Under the pieces are notes generated by a model. That model saw only the letters and a program-made list of their open reading frames with translations, did no database searches and had not been told where the DNA came from. 7,964 bases of DNA from contig CAJUHN010000186.1 in the NCBI GenBank assembly GCA_910585935.1, positions 1 through 7,964 on the forward strand, given 5' to 3'. Shown piece after piece: positions 1 through 6,862 of the stretch. How positions within the stretch are numbered: the stretch's first letter is position 1; the number at the start of each line of letters is the position of its first letter. Both the position numbers and the translations under genes were made by a program. The stretch is from an uncultured Lachnospiraceae bacterium. Its GTDB lineage: Bacteria; Bacillota; Clostridia; Lachnospirales; Lachnospiraceae.

Positions 1-83
1 ACGCGCCGAGAATTTAGTACCATTACGTCTGGAACGGAGCGAGAGCGCGGCTTCGCTGGAATAGTCCCCCTGCCCACGCGAAC
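1..83 (-). repeat. Dispersed palindromic repeat, copy 1 (truncated by the window edge)
   Basis: The reverse complement of positions 10-65 matches 6566-6621 over 56 nt with only three differences. The outer end (about 66-83) is related but more diverged, and I place the boundary near the GCGAAC at 78-83. Only the half corresponding to the left half of the full copy at 6547-6705 is inside the window; the other half should lie upstream of position 1. The repeat is clearly richer in G+C than the AT-rich DNA that follows, which suggests a separate origin. It marks the upstream edge of the nitrogenase-like operon. Confidence 0.85.
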
Positions 84-142
84 CTTTTGATGAGGATTGG
101 GTTAAAAATACATTGTTAGAGTGCAAAATATTTAAGCTTTTT

Positions 143-172
143 TCCAAAAAATTTAAAGAAATAATTTTTGGA
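143..172. other. AT-rich inverted repeat upstream of the operon promoter
   Basis: TCCAAAAAATT (143-153) is followed after 9 nt by AATTTTTGGA (163-172). The arms are complementary apart from one extra A in the left arm. It ends just before the predicted extended -10. It could be an upstream regulator site, an AT-rich activating element or chance in AT-rich DNA. A terminator role is unlikely because the stem has only two G:C pairs. Confidence 0.35.
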
Positions 173-175
173 TTA

Positions 176-184
176 TGATACAAT
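176..184 (+). promoter_or_regulatory. Extended -10 promoter for the nitrogenase-like operon
   Basis: TGATACAAT fits the extended -10 consensus TGnTATAAT with one mismatch. No good -35 is seen 17 nt upstream, which extended -10 promoters tolerate. The predicted start is near 191, giving a leader of about 90 nt before the first gene. A weaker alternative is TTGTTT (190-195) with TATTAT (215-220) at a 19-nt spacing, which would start transcription downstream of the palindrome at 201-216. Confidence 0.5.
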
Positions 185-200
185 AAGCATTGTTTAAGGT

Positions 201-216
201 TAGTTAGAACTAACTA
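201..216. promoter_or_regulatory. Palindromic operator candidate
   Basis: TAGTTAG-AA-CTAACTA is a perfect 7-bp inverted repeat with a 2-nt centre. It sits about 10 nt downstream of the predicted transcription start, a classic position for a repressor roadblock. The TTAG...CTAA character recalls the DtxR/IdeR iron box (consensus TTAGGTTAGSCTAACCTAA), and the flank reads GGTTAGTTAG. An iron- or metal-responsive DtxR-family repressor would suit an operon for an Fe-S reductase and a metal-chelate-class importer. The regulator is an inference; MarR- or TetR-type binding is also possible. Confidence 0.5.
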
Positions 217-282
217 TTATATTATATAAAAAAATTTATTTGATGTCAATAAAGGAATATATAGTTTTCAGAAAGGCAGGTT

Positions 283-1065
283 ATGAAAATGAAAGATAAA
301 CCTATGCGTAAGATTGCGATTTATGGAAAAGGTGGAATAGGGAAATCTACTACTACTTCTAATTTATCCGCAGCATTATCAGAGATGGGATACCGAGTGA
401 TGCAGGTAGGGTGTGATCCAAAGGCAGATTCTACTAAAAATCTGATGAAAGGAAAAAGGATTCCCACTGTATTAGAACAATTAAAAGAAAAGGGAGAAGA
501 TCTGACTCTTGATGATATTGTATTTCAAGGTTATCAAAAAGTGTTATGTGTGGAATCGGGAGGACCTACTCCGGGGATAGGATGCGCTGGGCGTGGGATT
601 ATTTCCGCATTTGAAAAATTAGAAGAATTAGATGCTTTTGGAATCTATCAACCGGATATTGTTATTTATGATGTATTGGGAGATGTAGTCTGCGGAGGCT
701 TTGCGATGCCAATCAGAGAAGGGTATGCGAGAGAGGTATTTATTGTATCTTCAGGAGAGATGATGTCACTTTATGCTGCGAGTAATATTGCACAGGCGAT
801 TAAAAATTTCGGCAAACGAGGATATGCGAAATTGAGTGGACTCATTTTAAATGCAAAAAATATTGAGAATGAAAAGGAAATAGTAAAAAAAGCGAGTGAG
901 GAAATTGGAACGAAGGTAATAGCTTATGTGCCGCGTTCTTCAGAGATTCAGATGGCGGAAAGTCAAGGGGGTACAGTATTTGAATGTTTAGAAGATTCAC
1001 AGATGAAAGGGATATATCATGCATTAGCAGATAATATCATAAAATGCACACAGCCTTTTGCTTAA
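283..1065 (+). CDS. NifH-like Fe protein (nitrogenase-like reductase component)
   Basis: This is a 260-aa homodimeric-type ATPase of the NifH/BchL/CfbC family, expected to pass electrons from a [4Fe-4S] cluster to the D/K-like partner with ATP hydrolysis. Visible motifs are the P-loop GKGGIGKS (15-22), switch I CDPKADST (44-51), the cluster cysteines Cys101 (PGIGCAGRG) and Cys137, and switch II DVLGDVVCGGFAMPIRE (130-146), which is essentially the canonical NifH motif. Arg104 lies where NifH is ADP-ribosylated in some species. The protein is shorter than typical NifH (about 270-296 aa), mainly at the C-terminus. GAAAGG (271-276) lies 6 nt before ATG 283; the in-frame ATGs at 289 and 304 are less likely starts. 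It is the first gene of the operon. Family membership is certain; the physiological reaction is unknown. I do not call it true nifH because its partner subunits are not nitrogenase-like at the active site. Confidence 0.93.
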   Translation: MKMKDKPMRKIAIYGKGGIGKSTTTSNLSAALSEMGYRVMQVGCDPKADSTKNLMKGKRIPTVLEQLKEKGEDLTLDDIVFQGYQKVLCVESGGPTPGIGCAGRGIISAFEKLEELDAFGIYQPDIVIYDVLGDVVCGGFAMPIREGYAREVFIVSSGEMMSLYAASNIAQAIKNFGKRGYAKLSGLILNAKNIENEKEIVKKASEEIGTKVIAYVPRSSEIQMAESQGGTVFECLEDSQMKGIYHALADNIIKCTQPFA

Positions 1066-1128
1066 AAATGCAAAAAGGAAGAAGATGCACAGAAAATGAG
1101 CTTGAACTGTTTCAGAATGGAGGAAAAT

Positions 1129-2178
1129 ATGAGAAAAAAGAAAATAGGGTTACTGATTGCAGCATGTATAAGTATTAGTTTATTAGGAGCTTGTGGAAAT
1201 AATAAAAATGAGGTGGAAACACTCCCTTCTACTTCCCAGATATTAGATACAACACAAAATATAGAAACATCTACAGAGCAATCACAACAGATTGTTTTAG
1301 AATATCCGCAGAATATGAAGGAAAAAGGTTATACAGAGGCTCTTATATTAGAACAGATGCCGCAAAAGGCGGTACTCATGTCCAGCACTCCCGTTTTAGC
1401 ATTATATCAATTAGGTGTTCCTATGATCGCTGTTCCAAAGAGTACCGTGGTCACATGGCCAGAAGATTTAGCTGCTAAAGCGGAAGAATTAAATGTGGTG
1501 ATGAATTCTAATTTTGATATAGAAACTGTAGTAGCGATGGAGCCAGATCTTGTTATTTTAGGATATACCAATGCAGATACTTATGGAAAAATTTTAGAAG
1601 AGGTGAATATACCAGTTTATTATGTGGATGCTGGGCATACTGTTTCTTATGAATCGATAAAACAGCAGACAGAAGTATTAGTAAAAGCATTTGGAGCAGA
1701 TTCGCAGGCGGGAAAAGATATGATGCAGGCGTTTACAGATTTAGAGGCTCGTTTGGAAGAAACAAAACAAAAATATCAGGGAAAAACAGTGATGGTTTTA
1801 CAGTCTGCCCCTCCAAGCCATTATATTCAGACAAAAGATGGAACATTGGGAAGTATGTTGAATATGTTAGGATTTACAAATGTATATGAAAATAGTGCTT
1901 CTTCTATGGCAGAAATTGATATGGAGGTAGCTTTGAGCTATAATCCAGACCTTGTACTCTGCGTGGGGGCTAGCAAAACAGCAGAGGAACATAAGAAATT
2001 GATGGAAGAAGATTTTGCTAATAATTTAGCTTATTGGAATAGTATTTCAGCGATAGAAAGAGGGGATATCATTTATCTTCCAAATTCTTACATATCAAGT
2101 GCGGGAATCAATATTATAGACAATATCAACCAATTAATAGAGATAATCGATAAACATTATGAGAGTAATGAAGAGTGA
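1129..2178 (+). CDS. ABC importer substrate-binding lipoprotein (BtuF/FepB class)
   Basis: This 349-aa extracytoplasmic binding protein belongs to the Peripla_BP_2/TroA-like fold, the class that captures iron-siderophores, haem, cobalamin or, in MolA-type members, molybdate. A lysine-rich N-terminus and hydrophobic stretch end in the lipobox LGAC, with Cys22 as the predicted lipidated residue. A Ser/Thr/Glu/Asn-rich linker follows (about 23-58). The two lobes show the typical MEPDLVILG (about 137-145) and NPDLVLCVG (about 272-280) strands. The frame is open from ATG 1096, but I chose ATG 1129 because GGAGG (1119-1123) is 5 nt upstream and this start gives a clean signal peptide. The ligand cannot be read from the sequence. 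The gene follows the Fe protein by 63 nt and precedes its permease by 32 nt. Confidence 0.9.
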   Translation: MRKKKIGLLIAACISISLLGACGNNKNEVETLPSTSQILDTTQNIETSTEQSQQIVLEYPQNMKEKGYTEALILEQMPQKAVLMSSTPVLALYQLGVPMIAVPKSTVVTWPEDLAAKAEELNVVMNSNFDIETVVAMEPDLVILGYTNADTYGKILEEVNIPVYYVDAGHTVSYESIKQQTEVLVKAFGADSQAGKDMMQAFTDLEARLEETKQKYQGKTVMVLQSAPPSHYIQTKDGTLGSMLNMLGFTNVYENSASSMAEIDMEVALSYNPDLVLCVGASKTAEEHKKLMEEDFANNLAYWNSISAIERGDIIYLPNSYISSAGINIIDNINQLIEIIDKHYESNEE

Positions 2179-2210
2179 AGTATTAAGAAAGTGTAGAAAT
2201 GAGGTTTATG

Positions 2211-3218
2211 ATGAATAAAAAAAAACATATGGTGTTGCGCTTTAGTTTGGTGATGACAGTACTTTTAGTGCTATTGATTGTCTTTTCTATTCTATCTGCC
2301 GCGATTGGAAGCGCAGGATATACGATACCAGAAATTTTAAATGCTCTTTTTTCTCCACAAGAGAGTTTTATAAAAGTGGTAGTTCTTAACTTGAGATTGC
2401 CGAGAATTATCTTAGCTATCTTGATAGGTGCTTCTTTAGCATCTTCTGGAGCGTTATTACAGTCCGTAATGAAAAATCCATTAGCAGACCCCGGAACAAT
2501 AGGAGTTTCTGCAGGTGCTGGAACAGCAGCAACGACGATTTTATTATTATTTCCTCATTTAACTTCTTCCGTGCCATTATTTGCTTTTATTGGTGCAGCG
2601 TTAGCATGTGTATTAATCTATTCTATGGCATGGAAGGATGGAGTAGACCCTACTAGAATCATTCTGTCTGGAGTGGCGATTAATTCTGTATTAGGAGCAT
2701 ATAATTCCTTACTGCAGCTAATGAATTCAGACAGTTTAGAAGGGGTATTAGCATTTATGAATGGCAGCCTTTCTGGACGCAGTTGGTATCAAGTAAAACT
2801 TTTGAGTGTCTATGCTGCAGTAGGGTTAATACTAGCATTTTTATGTATAAAAAGTGCCAATGCACTCCAACTCGGGGATGAAGTGGCGAAAAGCCTTGGA
2901 GTAAAAGTGAATGGAAGCAGAATATTTCTGTCAGCAGTGGCGGCATTTCTCGCGGCATCTACAGTAGCGGTAGCAGGAATGATCGGATTTGTAGGTCTTG
3001 TAGTACCTCATGTGGCTCGTATTCTAGTAGGGTCAGATTATAAAGTTTTACTTCCTATTAGTATAGTATTAGGAGCGGTTGTATTGCTCATTGCAGATAC
3101 GATAGGAAGAACAATTATTCCGGGAATGGAGCTTCCTGTTGGAATTGTGATGTCAGTGTGCGGAGGACCATTTTTCTTATATATGTTAAGGAAAGGAGCA
3201 AAAACCCGTGGAAATTAA
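2211..3218 (+). CDS. ABC importer permease, FecCD/BtuC family
   Basis: This 335-aa polytopic membrane protein, with about ten helices expected for the family, forms a homodimeric channel for the imported ligand. Family motifs are RLPR (62-65), NPLADPG (about 89-95) and GFVGLVVPHVAR (259-270) next to the coupling-helix region that contacts the ATPase. The C-terminus has the usual ELPVGIV and FFLYMLRK segments. The frame is open from ATG 2199, but GAGG (2201-2204) overlaps that codon's neighbourhood and is placed 6 nt before ATG 2211, so I use 2211. The 3' end overlaps the ATPase gene by 11 nt, indicating translational coupling. Length is normal for the family (about 330-350 aa). Substrate class follows the family: Fe(III)-siderophore, haem, corrinoid or oxyanion. 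Confidence 0.93.
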   Translation: MNKKKHMVLRFSLVMTVLLVLLIVFSILSAAIGSAGYTIPEILNALFSPQESFIKVVVLNLRLPRIILAILIGASLASSGALLQSVMKNPLADPGTIGVSAGAGTAATTILLLFPHLTSSVPLFAFIGAALACVLIYSMAWKDGVDPTRIILSGVAINSVLGAYNSLLQLMNSDSLEGVLAFMNGSLSGRSWYQVKLLSVYAAVGLILAFLCIKSANALQLGDEVAKSLGVKVNGSRIFLSAVAAFLAASTVAVAGMIGFVGLVVPHVARILVGSDYKVLLPISIVLGAVVLLIADTIGRTIIPGMELPVGIVMSVCGGPFFLYMLRKGAKTRGN

Positions 3219-3987
3219 TGCGAAGAATTTAGAAATTGGATATGGAGACTCTATCGTAATATCAAATATTGATGTTGAAATTAAAAAAGGTGAAATTACA
3301 ACAATTATCGGTCCAAATGGCTCTGGAAAATCGACCGTATTAAAAGCGATGACAAGACTTCTAAAATATCAGAAAGGCACTGTCTATGTAGAAAATAAAG
3401 ATTTATTACAATATGAGAGTAAAGAATTAGCTAGAATAATAGGTATTTTACCGCAAAGACATTCTGCACCTCCTGATTTTAAAGTGAGAGATTTAGTATC
3501 ATATGGGCGTATGCCTTATAAAAGGTGGTATGAGAAAAATAAAGAAGAGGATGAGAAGATCATTGATTGGGCGATGGAGGTGACAGGCGTCACAGAACTT
3601 CAAAATAAATCCATTCAAGCTTGTTCGGGGGGAGAGGCACAGAGGGTATGGATTGCGATGGTATTGACCCAGAAACCAGAAATCCTTTTTTTAGACGAAC
3701 CAACAACATATTTGGATATCTCTCACCAGCTTGAAACAATGAAATTAGTAAAAAAGTTAAAAAAAGAAACCAAAATAGGTGTAGTGATGGTATTACACGA
3801 TTTAAATCATGCGTTAGAGGTGAGCGATCATATTGTGGTAATAAAGGATGGATATAAATATAGTGAAGGAACACCAGATGAGGTTATCACTCCGACTATG
3901 ATGAAAGAAGTATATAATGTGGAATGTGATGTGCTTCATATTCCCGGGCGGAGCTGCCCTTTATTAGCTTTTAAAGAAATTTCTTAG
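3208..3987 (+). CDS. ABC importer ATPase, FepC/FhuC/BtuD class
   Basis: This 259-aa nucleotide-binding subunit powers the importer. Motifs are in the normal order: Walker A GPNGSGKST (35-43), Q-loop Gln83, signature CSGGE (139-143, where Leu of the usual LSGGE is Cys), Walker B ILFLDEP (159-165) with catalytic Glu164, D-loop YLD (168-170) and switch His197. All catalytic residues are present, so it should be active. The start is GTG 3208, with AAAGGAG (3192-3198) 9 nt upstream; the nearby ATG at 3218 is out of frame. It overlaps the permease by 11 nt and is followed after 15 nt by the D-like subunit, which places the importer firmly inside the reductase operon. Confidence 0.94.
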   Translation: MEINAKNLEIGYGDSIVISNIDVEIKKGEITTIIGPNGSGKSTVLKAMTRLLKYQKGTVYVENKDLLQYESKELARIIGILPQRHSAPPDFKVRDLVSYGRMPYKRWYEKNKEEDEKIIDWAMEVTGVTELQNKSIQACSGGEAQRVWIAMVLTQKPEILFLDEPTTYLDISHQLETMKLVKKLKKETKIGVVMVLHDLNHALEVSDHIVVIKDGYKYSEGTPDEVITPTMMKEVYNVECDVLHIPGRSCPLLAFKEIS

Positions 3988-3993
3988 AGGAGG
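3988..3993 (+). promoter_or_regulatory. AGGAGG ribosome binding site deciding the D-like start
   Basis: AGGAGG lies 9 nt before ATG 4003 and only 3 nt before the in-frame TTG 3997. The spacing favours ATG 4003, making the product 431 aa rather than 433 aa. Confidence 0.75.
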
Positions 3994-4002
3994 GATTTGA
4001 CT

Positions 4003-5298
4003 ATGAATGGAGAACAATTATTAAATAGACTCACCAGATTATCTGAGGTAGAAACAATAAAAGATGTGAAATCATTAACAGCAGCATTATTTCCCGGCAC
4101 ACATTGTCCTTTAATGGGAGCAGCGATGGCAGTAAGAGGAATAAAAGATGCGATGCTCATGATAATAGGAACAGAAGAATGTAGTTATTATACAAAGCAT
4201 ATGACGATTTATTCAGAAGAATTTGGAGGACTTTATGGAAGATGTGTATCAGTAGTATTAGATGACCATGACATCACTTTTGGATGTAATAAAAAATTAG
4301 AAGATGCTTTTAAGGAGATGATAGAAGAGTATTCTCCAAAAGCAGTTTATTTAGTGAGTACTTGTGTGGTGGAAATTATCGGAGATGATATAGATGCGAT
4401 AGCAGATATTTTCACAGAACAATATCAAATTCCAGTGATGCCAGTACATACAGAACATTTTAAGTGTGAAAATCATCTGCCGGGATTAGAAAGGACAATT
4501 ACAGCGAGTTTGAAACTGATGCAGTCATGTCCTTGTGACGGCAGTGTCAATATATTAGGACAAAGAATGGGAAACTTTAAAGATACCGAATTATACCATT
4601 TATTAAAAGAATCAAATGTTTCCATTGGATTACAGATGCCATGTGGATGTGAAATTGAAGAAATAAAAAGGGGTGCAGCGGCAAAAGTGAATATTGTAGT
4701 GAATATGATAGGCTTGCCTCTGGCAAAAAAGATGCAGCAGAAATTTGGGATACCATATGTCTTTTTTAATAAATATACTTCTCCTAAAAGAGTGAAAAAA
4801 GCTTATGAAAATTTATTCGAGTGTCTTGAGCTTCCTCTAAATCTGCAGATAGAAAAACTTTATCAAAAAGCAGAAGAAAAGAGAAAAGAAGCGGAAGAAA
4901 AATTAAAAGGCATTACTTATATTTATGGGAATACCCCTTTAGATTGCTTTGAAGTAAATGAGTTCATGGTATCGCTTAAGATGATACCACAAGTCATTCA
5001 AACATCTGCCATCTATGAAACAGATGGAGAATATATAGAAAATATTTTAAAAGAAGAAAATCCCTATATGACAAAATCTGCAAATATCGCTCCATTACAA
5101 TATGTTTATGATGTGTTAAAACCTAATCTCTATTTAGGACATGAATATGCAGCGAGGTTGAGAAAAAAGGGAATAGCGATTGTACATATAGATAAAGTGA
5201 ATTCTAAACTTGGTTTTGAAGTTACAGAATGTTTGATAGAAGAATTATTATGTGCGGCACAAGAAGCGAAGAGTTTGAGAGAGGAGAATATAAAATGA
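4003..5298 (+). CDS. Nitrogenase component 1-like alpha (D-like) subunit
   Basis: This 431-aa protein belongs to the oxidored_nitro family (NifD/E, BchN, CfbD relatives) and is predicted to form the catalytic heterodimer with the next gene product. Three cysteines match the NifD P-cluster ligands in context: Cys35 (CPLMGA), Cys60 (GTEECSYYT) and Cys121 (STCVVEIIGDDI). The block AKVNIVVNMIGLPL aligns with the NifD AKLNLVHCYRSM region, where the FeMo-co ligand Cys275 is replaced, apparently by Asn234. His395 (IAIVHID) may match NifD His442, though the alignment there is weak. Extra cysteine pairs CPC (176/178) and CGC (214/216) are unusual. Lys/Glu-rich 285-303 may form a coiled coil. It is much shorter than NifD (about 490 aa) and nearer BchN in length. 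Its stop overlaps the next start (ATGA). It cannot be a standard N2-reducing subunit; the substrate is unknown. Confidence 0.9.
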   Translation: MNGEQLLNRLTRLSEVETIKDVKSLTAALFPGTHCPLMGAAMAVRGIKDAMLMIIGTEECSYYTKHMTIYSEEFGGLYGRCVSVVLDDHDITFGCNKKLEDAFKEMIEEYSPKAVYLVSTCVVEIIGDDIDAIADIFTEQYQIPVMPVHTEHFKCENHLPGLERTITASLKLMQSCPCDGSVNILGQRMGNFKDTELYHLLKESNVSIGLQMPCGCEIEEIKRGAAAKVNIVVNMIGLPLAKKMQQKFGIPYVFFNKYTSPKRVKKAYENLFECLELPLNLQIEKLYQKAEEKRKEAEEKLKGITYIYGNTPLDCFEVNEFMVSLKMIPQVIQTSAIYETDGEYIENILKEENPYMTKSANIAPLQYVYDVLKPNLYLGHEYAARLRKKGIAIVHIDKVNSKLGFEVTECLIEELLCAAQEAKSLREENIK

Positions 5299-6524
5299 GT
5301 TTAACAAGATATTTGCCATTACCTTCAGATAGAATGGGAATTATTTGGAATCTTTTGAACATAAAAGAAGGAGTTGTATTAGAATATGGTCCAGCAGGAA
5401 CAACACATTTTAGTATGAGCCTTTATGGAGAATTAGGAGTAGATGCTCCAGAACGCCTTTTCACTACACATATAGGTGAAGAGGATATCGTGATGGGAGA
5501 TACAACGCGCTTGGAAAAAGCGCTATTAGAGATCGATGAAGCATATTCGCCAAAAGTTATTTTTGTGGTCGCCTCTTCTATTACTTCTATTATTGGAACA
5601 GATTTAAAGGGAATATGCAATTATATGCAAAAAAGAGTAAATGCACACCTCATTCCTGTTGAGCAAGGAGGATTCCGTGGAGATTATAGTGTGGGAATAC
5701 AATTTGTACAGAGCTTGTTAGCGGAGGAATTTCCAAAACGAAGAGAAACAGAACCGAAAACTTATAACTTATTGGGAGTTTCTTTAGGTTCTTATAGAAT
5801 GCGTTCAGATATTGTAGAAATACAGGATTTGTTAGAAAAAGCCTTTGGATGGAAGAGAAAAACATGTTTCTGTTATGATACAAGTGTGCAGCAGATAGAG
5901 GATTCCGGAAATGCTAAGATAAATATTGTATTAAGACCAGAAGCAGTTGAAGCTGCAAAAATCATGAAGAAGAATTGTGATATTCCTTGGGTATTAGGAA
6001 CACCATATGGATATTTGGGAACATTACTATGGATTGAGAAGATAGCGAATATCATAAAAGAAGAGCCAGATCCTGAGTTTTTAATGCAGATAAAAGAAAA
6101 AGAGAGAAATTCTTCTATGTATCAAATGAATGTGAGAATGTTAAAAAGAGATGTGCCAAAGGTGAGTCTGGTAGGAGAGTATCATGTTATAGAAGGGTTA
6201 GCATCATTTTTTCAGAAAATAGGGTTGACGGTGGCAAATAAAATCTGTCTTCATTCTTTAAAAGCGATACCAGATGCAGATAAAACGATTCTTTATTTAT
6301 CAGAAGAAAAAGAGAAGAAGAAAATATTAGAAACAATACATAATCAATTAGTATTTGCAGATGATATATCGATAGAAATGTGCTCTAAGGATAATATATT
6401 TTTCCGAATCAGTGCTCCTGTGGTGAGAGGAGCGGAGGTTGCCAATCATTTGCCGATTGCGGGAGTGAGAGGGACAGATATGATATTAGAAGTTGTAGAA
6501 CAGTATTTTCAAATATTAAGATAG
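5295..6524 (+). CDS. Nitrogenase component 1-like beta (K-like) subunit
   Basis: This 409-aa oxidored_nitro-family protein is the expected partner of the D-like subunit. Family landmarks are GPAGTTHF (32-39, matching the NifK HGSQGC region), EEDIVMGDTTRLEKAL (62-77), SSITSIIGTDL (94-104) and AKINIVLRPEAVEAAKIM (207-224). All three NifK P-cluster cysteines are missing; the aligned positions are Leu/Pro near residues 7-10, Thr36 and about Ser95. Cluster binding would therefore rest on the D-like cysteines plus a non-cysteine ligand, as in DPOR, where BchB supplies Asp. Asp12 or Glu30 are possible donors here. The frame is open from 5229, but ATG 5295 has AGGAG (5282-5286) 8 nt upstream and overlaps the D-like stop by 4 nt, so I take 5295. 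It is far shorter than NifK (about 520 aa) and is the last gene of the operon. Confidence 0.87.
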   Translation: MSLTRYLPLPSDRMGIIWNLLNIKEGVVLEYGPAGTTHFSMSLYGELGVDAPERLFTTHIGEEDIVMGDTTRLEKALLEIDEAYSPKVIFVVASSITSIIGTDLKGICNYMQKRVNAHLIPVEQGGFRGDYSVGIQFVQSLLAEEFPKRRETEPKTYNLLGVSLGSYRMRSDIVEIQDLLEKAFGWKRKTCFCYDTSVQQIEDSGNAKINIVLRPEAVEAAKIMKKNCDIPWVLGTPYGYLGTLLWIEKIANIIKEEPDPEFLMQIKEKERNSSMYQMNVRMLKRDVPKVSLVGEYHVIEGLASFFQKIGLTVANKICLHSLKAIPDADKTILYLSEEKEKKKILETIHNQLVFADDISIEMCSKDNIFFRISAPVVRGAEVANHLPIAGVRGTDMILEVVEQYFQILR

Positions 6525-6546
6525 TAGGAGAATTTGATTGAAAGTT

Positions 6547-6705
6547 GTTCCGCGCAAGGGAAGGAACTATTCCAGCGAAGCCGCGCTTTCGCTCCGTTCC
6601 AGACGTAGCGGTACTAAATTCGCAGCCCCTAACAGGACTGCTTATTAAGTACCAACGTCTTCCAAGGGGCTTCTTTTGGAATAGTTCCTTCCCTTTCGCT
6701 AGTTT
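6547..6705 (+). repeat. Complete dispersed palindromic repeat, copy 2 (~159 bp)
   Basis: Outer arms 6552-6574 and 6677-6699 are complementary over 23 nt with one mismatch. Inner paired blocks continue the fold: GAAGCC (6577-6582) with GGCTTC (6668-6673), AGACGT (6601-6606) with ACGTCT (6655-6660), and GGTACT (6610-6615) with AGTACC (6648-6653). The whole unit could form one long branched hairpin in DNA or RNA. Its left half matches copy 1 and its right half matches copy 3, both in opposite orientation. No transposase gene is present, so it resembles a MITE or REP/BIME-type element moved in trans. It starts 22 nt after the operon's last stop codon and may also act as its first transcription end or 3' stabiliser. 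Open frames across it are repeat artefacts. Confidence 0.88.
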
Positions 6706-6862
6706 GTTGGCTGTTCTAAAAAGAGAAAAATGTTTGTTATTTGATAAGTTGAGGTGGTTTGTGAAGGAAAGATAGTGTTTAAGTGATAAGATTAAGATAG
6801 TATGATTTTTAGGGTTTTTGAAAGTGATGTTTTCTATATCCAAAAAATAAAATAGAATCATA

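Noticed and set aside
191..282. Riboswitch in the operon leader
   Set aside because: The leader is short and AT-rich, with only the 16-bp palindrome; no cobalamin, molybdenum-cofactor or other known aptamer pattern was visible.
1096..1128. N-terminal extension of the binding lipoprotein from ATG 1096
   Set aside because: The ribosome binding site and lipoprotein signal fit ATG 1129; the extra 11 residues would spoil the signal peptide.
5229..5294. 22-residue N-terminal extension of the K-like subunit
   Set aside because: It lies inside the D-like gene and the AGGAG site plus ATGA overlap support the start at 5295.
283..6524. A genuine nitrogen-fixing nitrogenase
   Set aside because: The D-like subunit lacks the Cys275-type cofactor ligand, the K-like subunit lacks all P-cluster cysteines, and both subunits are far shorter than NifD and NifK.
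6545..6775. A 76-codon plus-strand open frame
   Set aside because: It runs across the palindromic repeat copy, has no convincing ribosome binding site, and its sequence follows from the repeat rather than from a coding gene.
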